NCBI RefSeq assembly: GCF_014518315.1
Contig: NZ_JACVEL010000012.1
Span: forward strand, 21,925 to 85,924
Origin: Taishania pollutisoli
GTDB lineage: Bacteria > Bacteroidota > Bacteroidia > Flavobacteriales_D > Crocinitomicaceae
DNA length: 64,000 bases
Direction of reading: 5' to 3'
Made by a program: the position numbers and the translations under genes. The notes under the pieces are model-generated. The model was not told the origin of the DNA and ran no database searches. It worked only from the letters and a program-made list of their open reading frames with translations. Below, one piece after another: positions 46,401-55,207 of the stretch (positions within the stretch are counted from its first letter, which is position 1; every line of letters starts with the position of its first letter).

Positions 46401-47499
46401 TTCCTGGTCACCTGCTGCTACATTGACAGGAGCGACAACCGCAAACCCGGTCGCGACCCCTGCAGTTCCGACAACATATACGGTGACTGCAACATATGGT
46501 GCCGGTTGTACGATGAACGAAGAGGTCATCGTTGATCTGCTTTATTTACCTGTACCTGTTGTTCCCGATACGGTATTTGCCTGTTATGACACCCCAAAAA
46601 CAATCACCGTTGGAGGAGCGGAAACATACAGCTGGTCACCCGGAACATATCTGAACACAACAACCGGATCAACTGTCACCGCAACGGTGCATGAGACGAT
46701 CACATATACCGTTACATTCACCAATGTATGCGGTTCCATTCTGGATGATGTACCTGTTGTGGCAATCATTCCACATGTAGAAGCATTCAATGATACCATC
46801 CTGTGTCCGGGAGAATCAACCCAGCTGATGGCTACCGGAGCTGAGTCCTACAACTGGTTTCCAGCTGCAGGACTCAATACGACCACTGCGTCTTCCGTAA
46901 CGGCATCACCGGCCATCTCGACACTTTATTATGTAACAGGGACCGATGCATACGGCTGTTTCATGACGGACAGTGTTTTCGTTGAATTGCACCCGCAACC
47001 TTACATTCTCGCAAGTGCAGACCAGTATCTGCTCGAAGGGGATGTAGCGACCATTTCCGGTACCACTTCATCAACGGGTACTATCTACTGGACTCCTTCA
47101 GAATACTTATCGTGTGTAATGTGTACACAAACGGTTGCCTCTCCTCCGTCTAATTATCAATATGTTGTGACCATTGTGGATGAAAACGGCTGCAAGGATT
47201 CCGATGATGTATGGATTTTCTTTGAACCCCTGATTTTTGTTCCAAACACCTTTACTCCCGACGGAGACGAGTTCAATAATGTATTTAAAGTACGGGGAGG
47301 AAACATCCGCGAATTTGAACTGAACATTTTCAATCGCTGGGGGCAGCTGATCTTCACTTCCAATGACATGGCAATCGGCTGGGATGGTACTTATGACGGG
47401 AATCTATGCCAGGACGGTACCTATACGTGGAAATTATCCTACAAAGACTTGCGCGACAAAAAGTACGAGCGCGTCGGACACGTCAACTTGTTGCGTTGA
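43408..47499 (+). CDS. Giant surface protein with gliding-motility-type C-terminal domain
   Basis: 1363 residues: signal peptide (about 1-20), a beta-rich N-terminal domain (about 25-240) with a DHDHTHEKSASHDHDAD His-rich loop, a region of SBBP-like repeats (240-750) with GDVYIAGGTSSSNF, and five or more Ig/PKD-like repeats (about 750-1260) with SCxSWSPAASL. The end is the gliding-motility-associated (type B) sorting domain (about 1275-1363: FVPNTFTPDGDEFNNVFKV, FNRWGQLIF, GWDGTYDG). It is secreted by T9SS and placed on the cell surface, probably for adhesion. No catalytic motif is seen. Confidence 0.9.
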   Translation: MRFVAHIIFTFLCVFGASAQGDIVWLHPNKGQWHPNIEYQVDLAAGKMYIEKEGFTYHFYENPKKDHDHTHEKSASHDHDADEQWKQHVVRSRFIGSSWQKEVTTTNTSGFYRNYFLSPTADNWVSGLHSYGLVTMNNFYPGIDLQMNGSDGQLKYSFIVAPTASPQLIKWDVEGAESIQIDNDGNLIVETTLGTIKESKPIAWTIKNGQKKPVEVGFKKNKQQLSFYFPNGYTTGDTLVIDPYLVFSTYTGATSDNWGMTATPGPNGEMLAGGISFGAGYPITSGAFDSSFNGGTPNNNISGFDVSISKFSDNGSQLLYSTFIGGAANELPESMITTAHGELYVLGITASSNFPLSGTPFQNTFRGGPTATHNSLRFVGSDIFVLKLNEQGTQLLASTYVGGTDLDGLNISNLSFNYGDQYRGELILQGDDVVIASHSRSTNFPVTNGSTLKGLQDMVAFKMNNNLSQMIWSSYHGGTGDETGNSLALSTTGDVYIAGGTSSSNFTLTGDDPSFNGDRDGYIVRLNSGTGAIINGTYLGYNEYDQCYFVRTDIDNKVYVFGQSHSSWPISAGKYGNANSGQFIRKYTSDLQSIEWTTMIGAGTGVPEISPTAFLISDCYDIFISGWGGNVNVNGSQATGSTSNGFPVTSDAYQSTTSGSNFYLGILSQDATNLVYGTFMGGFSSSYNHVDGGTSRFDKSGAVYHAVCASCAGNLNGFVSTPGAWSTTNNSPNCNLAAFKFQLGMPYSLSANSTVCNGQNVQLNATGGVHYSWSPAASLNNPNIPNPIASPTETTVYYVSMDFNEGCAIIDSIIVEVINEPVINLASTETICLNESVTITASGGLTYSWAPNVNISATNTATVTVSPTESMYYYVTVGNQCFERTDSIYVTVHPLPEIILADDTLICRGTSALLIPDGNMQPAWETHPTLQAHANGTATVTPAQPQYYYVNGIDTNGCENRDSVLVTFYTVPNLVTSPDTSVCLGTSATLSASGATSYSWSPAATLTGATTANPVATPAVPTTYTVTATYGAGCTMNEEVIVDLLYLPVPVVPDTVFACYDTPKTITVGGAETYSWSPGTYLNTTTGSTVTATVHETITYTVTFTNVCGSILDDVPVVAIIPHVEAFNDTILCPGESTQLMATGAESYNWFPAAGLNTTTASSVTASPAISTLYYVTGTDAYGCFMTDSVFVELHPQPYILASADQYLLEGDVATISGTTSSTGTIYWTPSEYLSCVMCTQTVASPPSNYQYVVTIVDENGCKDSDDVWIFFEPLIFVPNTFTPDGDEFNNVFKVRGGNIREFELNIFNRWGQLIFTSNDMAIGWDGTYDGNLCQDGTYTWKLSYKDLRDKKYERVGHVNLLR

Positions 47500-47501
47500 T
47501 T

Positions 47502-48326
47502 TTATTTTAGTTTAAATGTGAATGGAAGATTAAAATAGGACTTCACCGGTTCTCCATCAATCAATCCGGGTTTCCATTTAGGCATGTTTTGAATTACTCT
47601 TACTGCTTCCTCGACAAACAAAGGATGTATTTCGCCTTGATTTTTTTTCAATTTTATTCCAGTTGTACTTCCATCTATATCTACGCAAAAAGAGATTGAA
47701 AATCTTGTCTGTGAACCTATTTCAACCATTTTTAACGGGTATTTAGTCTCTTGTGCTAAGTAATCCATCATCTCATCCATTCCTCCCGGGTATTCTGCCT
47801 CAATATAATAACTATAGTAGTTAATTTTTTTCCCCTCATCAGAATAACATTTTCCCTTTTTTAGCTTCCCGTTGGTATACTTATCTTCTCGTTTTACGTT
47901 TCCGTTTTCATAGTATGTTTTAAACAAACCATGGTATTCCCCATCCACATAATTTGCTTCTAATTTTAGCTTACCTGACTCATAATAATTATATTCCTTA
48001 CCTTCTTGCTGATTGTTTTTGTAATGCTCATTTGCTTTTACGGATCCACTTTCATAATAATACACAAACTCACCCTCTTTTATTACTTCCGGGTCAAAGG
48101 AAGTATATCCTCCAGTCATAATAAGCACATCCGATGTAGTATATCTTTTCACAAAATATACTCCGTTTTTGATTTCATCAATAATCTGATAATAATGAAT
48201 TGAATCTTTTACAGAAGTTTGTTTATTGTATTCATTTAAAAATAATGTATCAGCACTATTTTGTCCATACCCATTAAGGGAAAGTAATATTGCAATAGTG
48301 AATAGGGAATAATAAAATTTATTCAT
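47502..48326 (-). CDS. YwqK/MORN-repeat protein with TonB C-terminal domain
   Basis: 274 residues: signal peptide (about 1-22), YwqK/MORN-type repeats (about 75-160: GEFVYYYESGSVKANEHY, KEYNYYESGKLKLEANY, GLFKTYYENGNVKRED) and a TonB C-terminal domain (about 175-274: AEYPGGMDEMMDYL, FVEEAVRVIQNMPKWKPG, SYFNLPFTFKL). In Bacteroidota such proteins are often called energy transducer TonB, but without a transmembrane helix other than the signal the protein may not energise a receptor. It is AT-rich and follows manC by 2 bases on the same strand. Confidence 0.8.
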   Translation of the reverse strand: MNKFYYSLFTIAILLSLNGYGQNSADTLFLNEYNKQTSVKDSIHYYQIIDEIKNGVYFVKRYTTSDVLIMTGGYTSFDPEVIKEGEFVYYYESGSVKANEHYKNNQQEGKEYNYYESGKLKLEANYVDGEYHGLFKTYYENGNVKREDKYTNGKLKKGKCYSDEGKKINYYSYYIEAEYPGGMDEMMDYLAQETKYPLKMVEIGSQTRFSISFCVDIDGSTTGIKLKKNQGEIHPLFVEEAVRVIQNMPKWKPGLIDGEPVKSYFNLPFTFKLK

Positions 48327-48328
48327 TA

Positions 48329-49402
48329 TCAGGATTTCTCTTCGATTGCTTTCAGGTAATTTTTCAACTCCTGCTCGTGGGATGTTTTCAGAATCATCAG
48401 TACATTATCCGATTCTACAATGATGTGATCGGACAAACCATCGATCAATACGACCTTATCTTCCGGAACGTTTACCAGACAGTTTTTCACGTTGAATGTA
48501 TACACTTTCCCTCCGATGATAGAGTTATTAAACGTATCCTTTTCTAAATGCTCGTTCAAGCTCTTCCAGGTTCCGAGATCACTCCAGTCAAACGTAGCAA
48601 GTACGACATCTACGTTGTCCGCTTTTTCCATTACGGCATAATCAATGGAAATATCCTGACATGCTTCAAATGCTTTGTTCACGAATTCCTGTTCGCGATC
48701 GGTATTGTAGTTGGATGTGTCTGCACAAAACAGATCAAACAAATCTTTCTGGTATTTTTCCAACGCATCGATGACAACAGCCGATTTCCACACAAAAATT
48801 CCTGAATTCCAGTAAAAATTCCCCGATTTGATAAATACTTCAGCTGTTTCCAGATTAGGTTTTTCTCTGAATTGCAGTACCTTCGTCACATCACCTGCCT
48901 GTGCATGTTGTTCTTTTGAAAACTCAATGTATCCGTAGCCTGTATCAGGTCTGGTCGGTTTAATTCCAAGCGTTACAATTTTATCGTTTTCCGATGCGTT
49001 TTTAACCGCTGTTTCAACAATATTTTTGAACAGTTCTTCTTTCAAAATCAAGTGATCGGACGGACATACGATCATGCATGCGTCTTTATCGATTGCTGTG
49101 ATTTTTGCTGCAGCATACGCGATGCATGGTGCTGTATTTTTACGTTGCGGCTCCGTAAGGATACTACCCCGGTCTATGTCCGGTAGTTGAGTGCGCACCA
49201 ATTCAACGTATTTCTCATTGGTCAGAATGTAAATATTTTGTGCAGGTACGATGTTTAACAATCGTTCATAGGTCATTTGAATCAATGTTTTACCGATTCC
49301 CAATACATCAATGAATTGTTTCGGACGTTCAGGGGTAGATAAAGGCCAGAAGCGGCTTCCTACTCCTCCTGCCATGATTACTGCATAATTGTTATTTGTC
49401 AT
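48329..49402 (-). CDS. manC: Mannose-1-phosphate guanylyltransferase
   Basis: 357 residues. The nucleotidyltransferase signature NYAVIMAGGVGSRFWPLS, then TPERPKQFIDVLG and the later SDHLILKE and FREKPN segments define the GTP-dependent ManC/RfbM group. It makes GDP-mannose from mannose 1-phosphate, for polysaccharide or glycoprotein synthesis. The C-terminal phosphomannose isomerase domain of bifunctional ManC is absent. It overlaps the SprT-like gene by 4 bases (ATGA), so it is coupled to it. Confidence 0.95.
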   Translation of the reverse strand: MTNNNYAVIMAGGVGSRFWPLSTPERPKQFIDVLGIGKTLIQMTYERLLNIVPAQNIYILTNEKYVELVRTQLPDIDRGSILTEPQRKNTAPCIAYAAAKITAIDKDACMIVCPSDHLILKEELFKNIVETAVKNASENDKIVTLGIKPTRPDTGYGYIEFSKEQHAQAGDVTKVLQFREKPNLETAEVFIKSGNFYWNSGIFVWKSAVVIDALEKYQKDLFDLFCADTSNYNTDREQEFVNKAFEACQDISIDYAVMEKADNVDVVLATFDWSDLGTWKSLNEHLEKDTFNNSIIGGKVYTFNVKNCLVNVPEDKVVLIDGLSDHIIVESDNVLMILKTSHEQELKNYLKAIEEKS

Positions 49403-50019
49403 TCTGTAATGTGTTCTACGGTTGCCAGTTTATAAATCAGATACTGTTTTCCGGTACCTACTTCGGTGCATAAAAAGCGGGTTCTGCGCAATTCACCTTT
49501 CATAAATACTTTTGTATCCAGGGCAAATGTAGCATATTTCGGAAGTTTTTCCAGCAAAATTTCACCGGAAGAAAAAACATCGTATTTTTTCAGAACCCGT
49601 TGGAGTTGGATATCGGTGCAGGAGGATGCTTTCATGTTCATAAATGAGTTGAGCAATGCCTGTTCGATGTCCCGGGGTAAAATGGCCAGTTGGATCACGG
49701 GATGCATCAATCGAATGAAGTTATTTTTCCATTCCGCTCCATGCGGTTTAACCCTGTTATTGTATTCCATCCATGTTTTCAGGTGAGCAAATTCATGAAT
49801 GGTTGTAATCAGGAACGCAAATACATTCAGATTTCCGTTAATGGTTATTTGCGGCTTGGAACCGGGAAGCGGGGTTCTGAAATCACCTTGTTTGGTTTTC
49901 CGGGGACGGACAATCTTAAACGATACGGGATAGGACAAAAACAGTGACGTGACATAATCTTCCGTTCCTTCCGGGAGGTATTTACTCAATACATTTGCTA
50001 TCTTTGTGGCTTTTTCCAA
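49399..50019 (-). CDS. SprT-like zinc metalloprotein
   Basis: 206 residues. A zinc-peptidase HEFAH motif (H75-E76-F-A-H79) and a third ligand candidate in KPHGAEW (H93) match SprT-like domains. In bacteria these are of unknown substrate; in eukaryotes the relative Spartan cleaves DNA-protein crosslinks. No ATG is found in frame upstream, so the start is a TTG at 50019 (MEKATKIANVL). It is the first gene of the minus-strand unit that continues into manC. Confidence 0.82.
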   Translation of the reverse strand: MEKATKIANVLSKYLPEGTEDYVTSLFLSYPVSFKIVRPRKTKQGDFRTPLPGSKPQITINGNLNVFAFLITTIHEFAHLKTWMEYNNRVKPHGAEWKNNFIRLMHPVIQLAILPRDIEQALLNSFMNMKASSCTDIQLQRVLKKYDVFSSGEILLEKLPKYATFALDTKVFMKGELRRTRFLCTEVGTGKQYLIYKLATVEHITE

Positions 50020-50086
50020 ACTACAGGTAAGATTTTTTCTGTTTTTTATGCAAATGAAAGGAAATATAACATTAATTTAGCGTTCC

Positions 50087-50833
50087 GTGTTAAAAAAACT
50101 GTTAGAAAATATAGGGCGTTATTTTCAGATGATTTGGATTGTATTTTCCAAACCTGAAAAGTGGAGTGTCTTCCGCAAACGCGTGTTTGATGAAATTGAA
50201 ATCATCGGGATTAATTCCATTTCCATTGTGGCAATCATGTCGGTATTTATCGGGGCTGTAATTTCCCTGCAGATTGCTTCCAATATGGACAATCCGCTGT
50301 TGCCCAGCTATACGGTCGGCTACATTACACGATCGACCACCATTCTTGAATTTTCTCCGACAATCATTTCTTTAATTCTGGCAGGAAAGGTCGGTTCCAA
50401 TATTTCATCTGAAATCGGGACCATGAAAATTACAGAACAGATTGATGCATTGGAAATCATGGGGGTTAACTCATTGAATTACCTGGTGCTTCCTAAAATC
50501 ATCGCTGCCGTCTCTTTTTTCCCGGTATTGGTTATTTTCTCCATGGCATTAAGCCTTGTCGGAGGATGGTTTGCCCTGGTATCTTCCGGTATGGGCTCTA
50601 CAGAAGATTACATTTATGGAATCCGCGCTTTTTTCCGTTCATACGAAGTTGTTTACGCCCTGGTTAAAACCTTGTTTTTTGCATTTATAATTGTTTCGAT
50701 CGCTGCTTTTTACGGATATTACACAAAAGGCGGAGCACTGGAAGTTGGTAAAGCATCCACACAAGCTGTAGTTGTCAACAGTATTACGGTATTGATCGTT
50801 AACTTAATACTAACGCAAGTGATGTTACTCTGA
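50087..50833 (+). CDS. mlaE: MlaE-family ABC transporter permease
   Basis: 248 residues, starting at a GTG. About five hydrophobic helices and the family-specific INSISIVAIMSVFIGAVISLQ, EFSPTIISLILAGKVGSNISSEIGTMKITEQIDALEIMG and FFRSYEVVYALVKTLFFAFII identify a MlaE/YrbE permease. With MlaF it would drive phospholipid or lipid transport between inner and outer membranes. No MlaD-type lipid-binding gene is next to it; Bacteroidota often keep that elsewhere. The stop overlaps the next gene's start by 1 base. Confidence 0.92.
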   Translation: MLKKLLENIGRYFQMIWIVFSKPEKWSVFRKRVFDEIEIIGINSISIVAIMSVFIGAVISLQIASNMDNPLLPSYTVGYITRSTTILEFSPTIISLILAGKVGSNISSEIGTMKITEQIDALEIMGVNSLNYLVLPKIIAAVSFFPVLVIFSMALSLVGGWFALVSSGMGSTEDYIYGIRAFFRSYEVVYALVKTLFFAFIIVSIAAFYGYYTKGGALEVGKASTQAVVVNSITVLIVNLILTQVMLL

Positions 50834-51594
50834 TGATCGAAGTAAGAAACGTAAATAAATCCTTTGGAGGAAACCAGATTTTGTTTGATATCAATGCGAC
50901 ATTCGAACAAGGAAAAGTCAACTTGATTATTGGTCAGTCCGGTAGTGGTAAATCCGTTCTCGCGAAATCTATCGTAGGATTGCACGTACCTGAGACCGGT
51001 GAAATCTTATTCGACGGCAGAAATTTTCTCAACATGACGCGTGTCGAAAAAACGGAAGTGCGAAAAGAGATCGGGATGCTGTTTCAGGGGTCTGCCCTGT
51101 TTGATTCGATGACCGTTGAAGAAAATGTCATGTTCCCACTGAAGATGTTTACCAACAAAACATCGAAAGAAATGCTTGACAGGGCAAATTTTTGTCTGGA
51201 GCGGGTCAATCTGACAGGAAAAAACAAATTGTATCCGGCAGAATGTAGCGGGGGGATGCAAAAGCGGATTGCAATCGCTCGTGCAATTGCCATGCAGCCA
51301 AAATATCTTTTTTGTGACGAGCCCAATTCTGGGTTAGATCCGAAAACATCGATCGTGATCGATGGTCTGATCAAAGAAATTACCTACGAGTACAACATGA
51401 CCACCATTGTCATTACACACGATATGAATTCAGTAATTGAGATCGGAGATCGTGTCTTGTTCATTCACCAGGGAAAAAAGTGGTGGGAAGGCGACAGAAA
51501 GTCTATTTTGACAACAGATAACCAGGAAATCATTGATTTTGTTTACGCTTCTAACTTTATGAAAGAGATCCGGGAAAACATGCAAAAGAAGTAG
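50833..51594 (+). CDS. mlaF: MlaF-family ABC transporter ATPase
   Basis: 253 residues. Walker A GQSGSGKS, Q-loop LFQGSALFDS, ABC signature CSGGMQKRIAIARA, Walker B LFCDEPNSGLDP and switch His in VITHDMNS are all intact. It pairs with the upstream permease for lipid transport. A bidirectional terminator lies about 170 bases downstream. The C-terminal tail ending MKEIRENMQKK is charged. Confidence 0.94.
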   Translation: MIEVRNVNKSFGGNQILFDINATFEQGKVNLIIGQSGSGKSVLAKSIVGLHVPETGEILFDGRNFLNMTRVEKTEVRKEIGMLFQGSALFDSMTVEENVMFPLKMFTNKTSKEMLDRANFCLERVNLTGKNKLYPAECSGGMQKRIAIARAIAMQPKYLFCDEPNSGLDPKTSIVIDGLIKEITYEYNMTTIVITHDMNSVIEIGDRVLFIHQGKKWWEGDRKSILTTDNQEIIDFVYASNFMKEIRENMQKK

Positions 51595-51763
51595 TCTGTT
51601 AAACCTGCCTCTTCCCTGATCCATTCAATAACTGTATATTTCCGGTTTTTCTTTTCATTGCTGTTTTCTGCAATCAGTTTTTGAGAATTACCCTCGTCTT
51701 AAACACCTGACATTTCAATCGAATGCATGCTGTTTTTATCCATTATTAAAGGAGTTTCAAATA

Positions 51764-51797
51764 AAAAATCCCCGGATGAAATCACCCGGGGATTTTT
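51764..51797. terminator. Bidirectional terminator between mlaF and the M43 protease gene
   Basis: A perfect 12-bp stem (aaaaatccccgg / ccggggattttt) with a 10-nt loop has A and T runs on both sides, serving both convergent genes. Confidence 0.9.
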
Positions 51798-51815
51798 CAA
51801 ATATATTATTTCAAT

Positions 51816-54602
51816 TTATTGGATGATCAGTTTTTCCATTTTTGTAACGGAACCGATTGTTGTCTGAATGTGGTAGCTTCCAGCCGACAAGTGATTTAAA
51901 TCCATTTTCACTTCTGTCGCCTGCCCGCCATCTATAACGGCTGCAATTCTACCGACATTGTCCAAGACAAATACCCGGTCAATTGCTGTAGAACTTACAA
52001 TCGTTACATTTCCGGATGTCGGATTCGGGTAGACTGCGAATAAATTACCACCTGCCGTTTCCAGGCTTAAACATGCATCTACGACAATCTGTGTTGTTGC
52101 AGTATTGGAACAACCGTTTGCAGCAGTGTAAGAATACGTAATTGTTTTTGTTCCCGTTCCTGCTGTTGATGGTGAAAATTGATTTCCGCTTACACCGGAA
52201 CCGCTATAAGTTCCGCCCGCTGGGCTTCCTTGTGTCAATGTCACCGGCGAATCGTTTACACAAACGGCTGCCAATGTTCCCATTGTAACGGTAGGAATCG
52301 TTTTAGGATTCGGTGTCGCGGTAGCTGCGGGACTCACACATCCCTGGCTACTTTGTGTTACAGTTACCTGATTTGAATTCGTTACAGTAATTGTAGGTGC
52401 CGTCGATCCGGTAGACCATTGTAATCCGGAACCGGTAGCAGTTATTGTTGAACTTCCGCAATTGTCTGTTACAGAAACAGTCGGCGCTGCAGGAACTGCA
52501 TTCACTGTCACGGTCTGATTGGAAGTAGAAGCACCTCCGTTGATTGTTAATACGACACTTTTCGAACCGGAAGTTGAATAAGTAACCGTATGAGGGCCTG
52601 CTCCGGTAGCTGTTGCAGGAGATGCTCCTGCTCCAAAATTCCAGTTCCAGGAAGTTGCTCCGGATGAGCTATTTGTAAATGTTACCGTTTGCCCAACACA
52701 TGAAGTGGATGCTGAGGATGAAAAGTTTGCATTTGCACCGCTACCTGTTACTCCTGAGATATTGATGTTATCCAGGTAGATATAATTACTATATCCATTC
52801 GTTCCTCTGAATTTAATACTTACCTGACTGTTCCCGATGTAAGGTGTCAGATTCACTGTTTCATTCCTCCATGTAGAAGGCGCTATGTACGCAGCTGTAT
52901 TCCCCGTTTCTGTTTGCAGTGTTGTCCCTGATTTGGAATAAATCACCTCGTAAGGCATTCCGCATCCCGGAGAAACCAGTACTTCCAATTTATCGGATTG
53001 ACCGGTATACGGGCGGTGAGCTACGTCAAATGTCAATGAAGCCGAAGAGAGTCCTGACAAACTAAATCCCGGTGTATTCAGATCATCTACCTCACCTACA
53101 GCGTTGGTATTGTAATAATCAATCCGAACCGAATTTCCGGCCGTCGGGGCTGTACCAATCGATCCGTTTCGCACCCATGTATTGGTTCCTCCTCCGTTTG
53201 TGATCGACCAGTTTGTTGGCGGGAAAGTTGTGTTGACAAATCCTTCGATAATTGGTAACGCGACTTGTACAGGCGCTGCTGCAACTGTTATATAAGCAGC
53301 TTTGGTAATGGTACGGTTTCCGGATGCGGTTGTAATGGTAACAGCTGCCTGGTACGTCCCCGGAGTATTATAGGTCACTGTAGGAGATGCTGCTGTTGAT
53401 GTTGCAGGCGATCCTCCTGTAAACGTCCACGAATAAGAAGTAATCGCTGTGGATGTATTAATGATGGAGAATGTTGTACTGGTTCCGGCACACAGGCCTG
53501 TTTGTGTTGCTTCAAAATCAGCAGAACAAAGCGACGAAGACGTTCCTACTCCTACTGATTGCAGGTTAGCAGTTGTCCAGATATTGCTTCTTCCTCCCAT
53601 GGCGCTCACAATCGCAGCACGCATACGCGTTACCTGCCCCTGTGTAAACATTTTTGAACAGTACGAATAATCCATGTAGTTTTCATAATTTTCTACAACG
53701 CCTGATGTACAATTTTGTGCTGCGGATGGATTGGGGCATGATGTAAACCCTCTTGTCACAGGCGTATCAGCTACACCGTCATTTCCACAGGCAACTCCCG
53801 GATTATTCGTATTTCCCCATGTATGCTCCAGGTTTAACCAGTGACCAACTTCATGTGTCAACGCCCTGCTGGTTGTCACACTACTTGTCCCGATCGCTCC
53901 TGTATAGTCATGCAGAATAAACACCCCGTTGTAATACATGTTTGTCGCACTGATAGTCGCTCCCGGGGATCCAAACCCCTCATTATTCGGAGCAAATGTA
54001 TATCCTGCAGCACCTCCTAACCCACTACAGACATAAATGTTCAGGTATTTATTGTGTGGCCAGATTCCCTGATATACATTGTTACCACTGATAACCGCAT
54101 TCACCTGTGCTTGTCCGTTTGAACTACTTGTCTGGGAAGAAATGGTTCTTGTAATCCCCTCAAAACAAGCGCCATTCGGTGCTATTTTAGCGAATTCAAA
54201 TTGAATGTATGCATCTGCCGTGATGGAAAGGAAAGAAGAATGCACATTGTTAACATCGCTGTTTAATTTTCTGTAATCCCTGTTTAAAATATCCAGTGCA
54301 CTCTGAATCTGGGCATCCGAAATATTAGAAGCGCCGTTGTTGTGTAGAATATGAAATACAACCGGTATGGTGTAGATGGTATTGGACCGTTCTCCGGCAA
54401 CGGATTCATTCTCCATTGAGGTTCCCGCAATGTAACTGTTGTATCGTTGGGGGTCTTCAGCCTGCATTTGTTGCAGCAACCCCGGTTGCCCGCAATACAG
54501 TAGATTTTCTCCTCCGTTTCCCGGAGCTTTAACAACATCCTGCTGACCTAATAATGCAGCATGCGCAACAATCCCTATCAGGGACAAGTAAAGAGTTTTC
54601 AT
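51816..54602 (-). CDS. M43-type zinc metalloprotease with PKD domains and T9SS sorting domain
   Basis: 928 residues from the second in-frame ATG (MKTLYLSLIG). Signal peptide (about 1-19), propeptide region, a pappalysin-like metalloprotease domain (about 75-345) with zinc motif HEVGHWLNLEH (first His at 250) and the downstream Met-turn-like MDYSYCSKMF. Two PKD-like domains follow (SYSWTFTGGSPAT around 390-440 and SWNWNFGAGASPAT around 650-700), with a carbohydrate-binding-like domain between (about 445-625), then Ig-like repeats and a T9SS type A domain (about 855-928). A secreted, surface or matrix protease is predicted. Confidence 0.92.
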   Translation of the reverse strand: MKTLYLSLIGIVAHAALLGQQDVVKAPGNGGENLLYCGQPGLLQQMQAEDPQRYNSYIAGTSMENESVAGERSNTIYTIPVVFHILHNNGASNISDAQIQSALDILNRDYRKLNSDVNNVHSSFLSITADAYIQFEFAKIAPNGACFEGITRTISSQTSSSNGQAQVNAVISGNNVYQGIWPHNKYLNIYVCSGLGGAAGYTFAPNNEGFGSPGATISATNMYYNGVFILHDYTGAIGTSSVTTSRALTHEVGHWLNLEHTWGNTNNPGVACGNDGVADTPVTRGFTSCPNPSAAQNCTSGVVENYENYMDYSYCSKMFTQGQVTRMRAAIVSAMGGRSNIWTTANLQSVGVGTSSSLCSADFEATQTGLCAGTSTTFSIINTSTAITSYSWTFTGGSPATSTAASPTVTYNTPGTYQAAVTITTASGNRTITKAAYITVAAAPVQVALPIIEGFVNTTFPPTNWSITNGGGTNTWVRNGSIGTAPTAGNSVRIDYYNTNAVGEVDDLNTPGFSLSGLSSASLTFDVAHRPYTGQSDKLEVLVSPGCGMPYEVIYSKSGTTLQTETGNTAAYIAPSTWRNETVNLTPYIGNSQVSIKFRGTNGYSNYIYLDNINISGVTGSGANANFSSSASTSCVGQTVTFTNSSSGATSWNWNFGAGASPATATGAGPHTVTYSTSGSKSVVLTINGGASTSNQTVTVNAVPAAPTVSVTDNCGSSTITATGSGLQWSTGSTAPTITVTNSNQVTVTQSSQGCVSPAATATPNPKTIPTVTMGTLAAVCVNDSPVTLTQGSPAGGTYSGSGVSGNQFSPSTAGTGTKTITYSYTAANGCSNTATTQIVVDACLSLETAGGNLFAVYPNPTSGNVTIVSSTAIDRVFVLDNVGRIAAVIDGGQATEVKMDLNHLSAGSYHIQTTIGSVTKMEKLIIQ

Positions 54603-54822
54603 AAGCATGAAATAAAAAGAATTTTCGACTCTAAATATAAATTAAATTCGCGAAATAGTTTCTCTTTTGCTATATAAAATTACTTTTGTCCTGAAGATTT
54701 TAACGGTTTATTGTTACCACGGTAACTAAACAACCTGGAACTTAGTACGATTCTGTTCAATTTTATTTTAACAAAAATTTAACGGCACATTTTTTGCTTG
54801 CTACTAGAAAACAAAAACAATT

Positions 54823-55206
54823 ATGAACTTGATTTATGCATTCATCACATCCATTGTTTTGCTGATTCCCCAGCAACAGGGAGTTCCTTATTCAAAACTG
54901 GACGTTGCATTTGATCAGAACAATGCAGATGCGATTGTATCATGTGCGAAAGACAAAGTATTACTGAATGTATTAGGAAAAGAAGGTGCCTATTCCAAAT
55001 CGCAGGCTGTTCTCGTATTAAAAGATTTTTTTAACGGAAAGTCAGGTGGAAGTTTTAATTTTACCTTCAAAGGAAATGAATCTTCTACCGGGACTTTTGC
55101 AATCGGAAGTTACGTCAGCGGAGGAGCAAAATACAGAATTACATTACATTTTAAAAATGCCGGTGACGGCTTTAAAATAGAAAGCATCACCATCGAAAAG
55201 GATTGA
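54823..55206 (+). CDS. DUF4783 domain-containing protein
   Basis: 127 residues: a short N-terminal hydrophobic segment acting as signal peptide (about 1-17), then the DUF4783 domain (about 20-125) with LDVAFDQNNADAIVSC and the ending FKIESITIEKD. The family is restricted to Bacteroidota and its function is unknown. It lies 1 base before nadC; the DUF4783-nadC pair recurs in Bacteroidota (recalled), so a link is possible. A TACTTTTG -7 element is at 54681-54688. The 220 bases upstream hold no other feature. Confidence 0.82.
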   Translation: MNLIYAFITSIVLLIPQQQGVPYSKLDVAFDQNNADAIVSCAKDKVLLNVLGKEGAYSKSQAVLVLKDFFNGKSGGSFNFTFKGNESSTGTFAIGSYVSGGAKYRITLHFKNAGDGFKIESITIEKD

Positions 55207-55207
55207 T

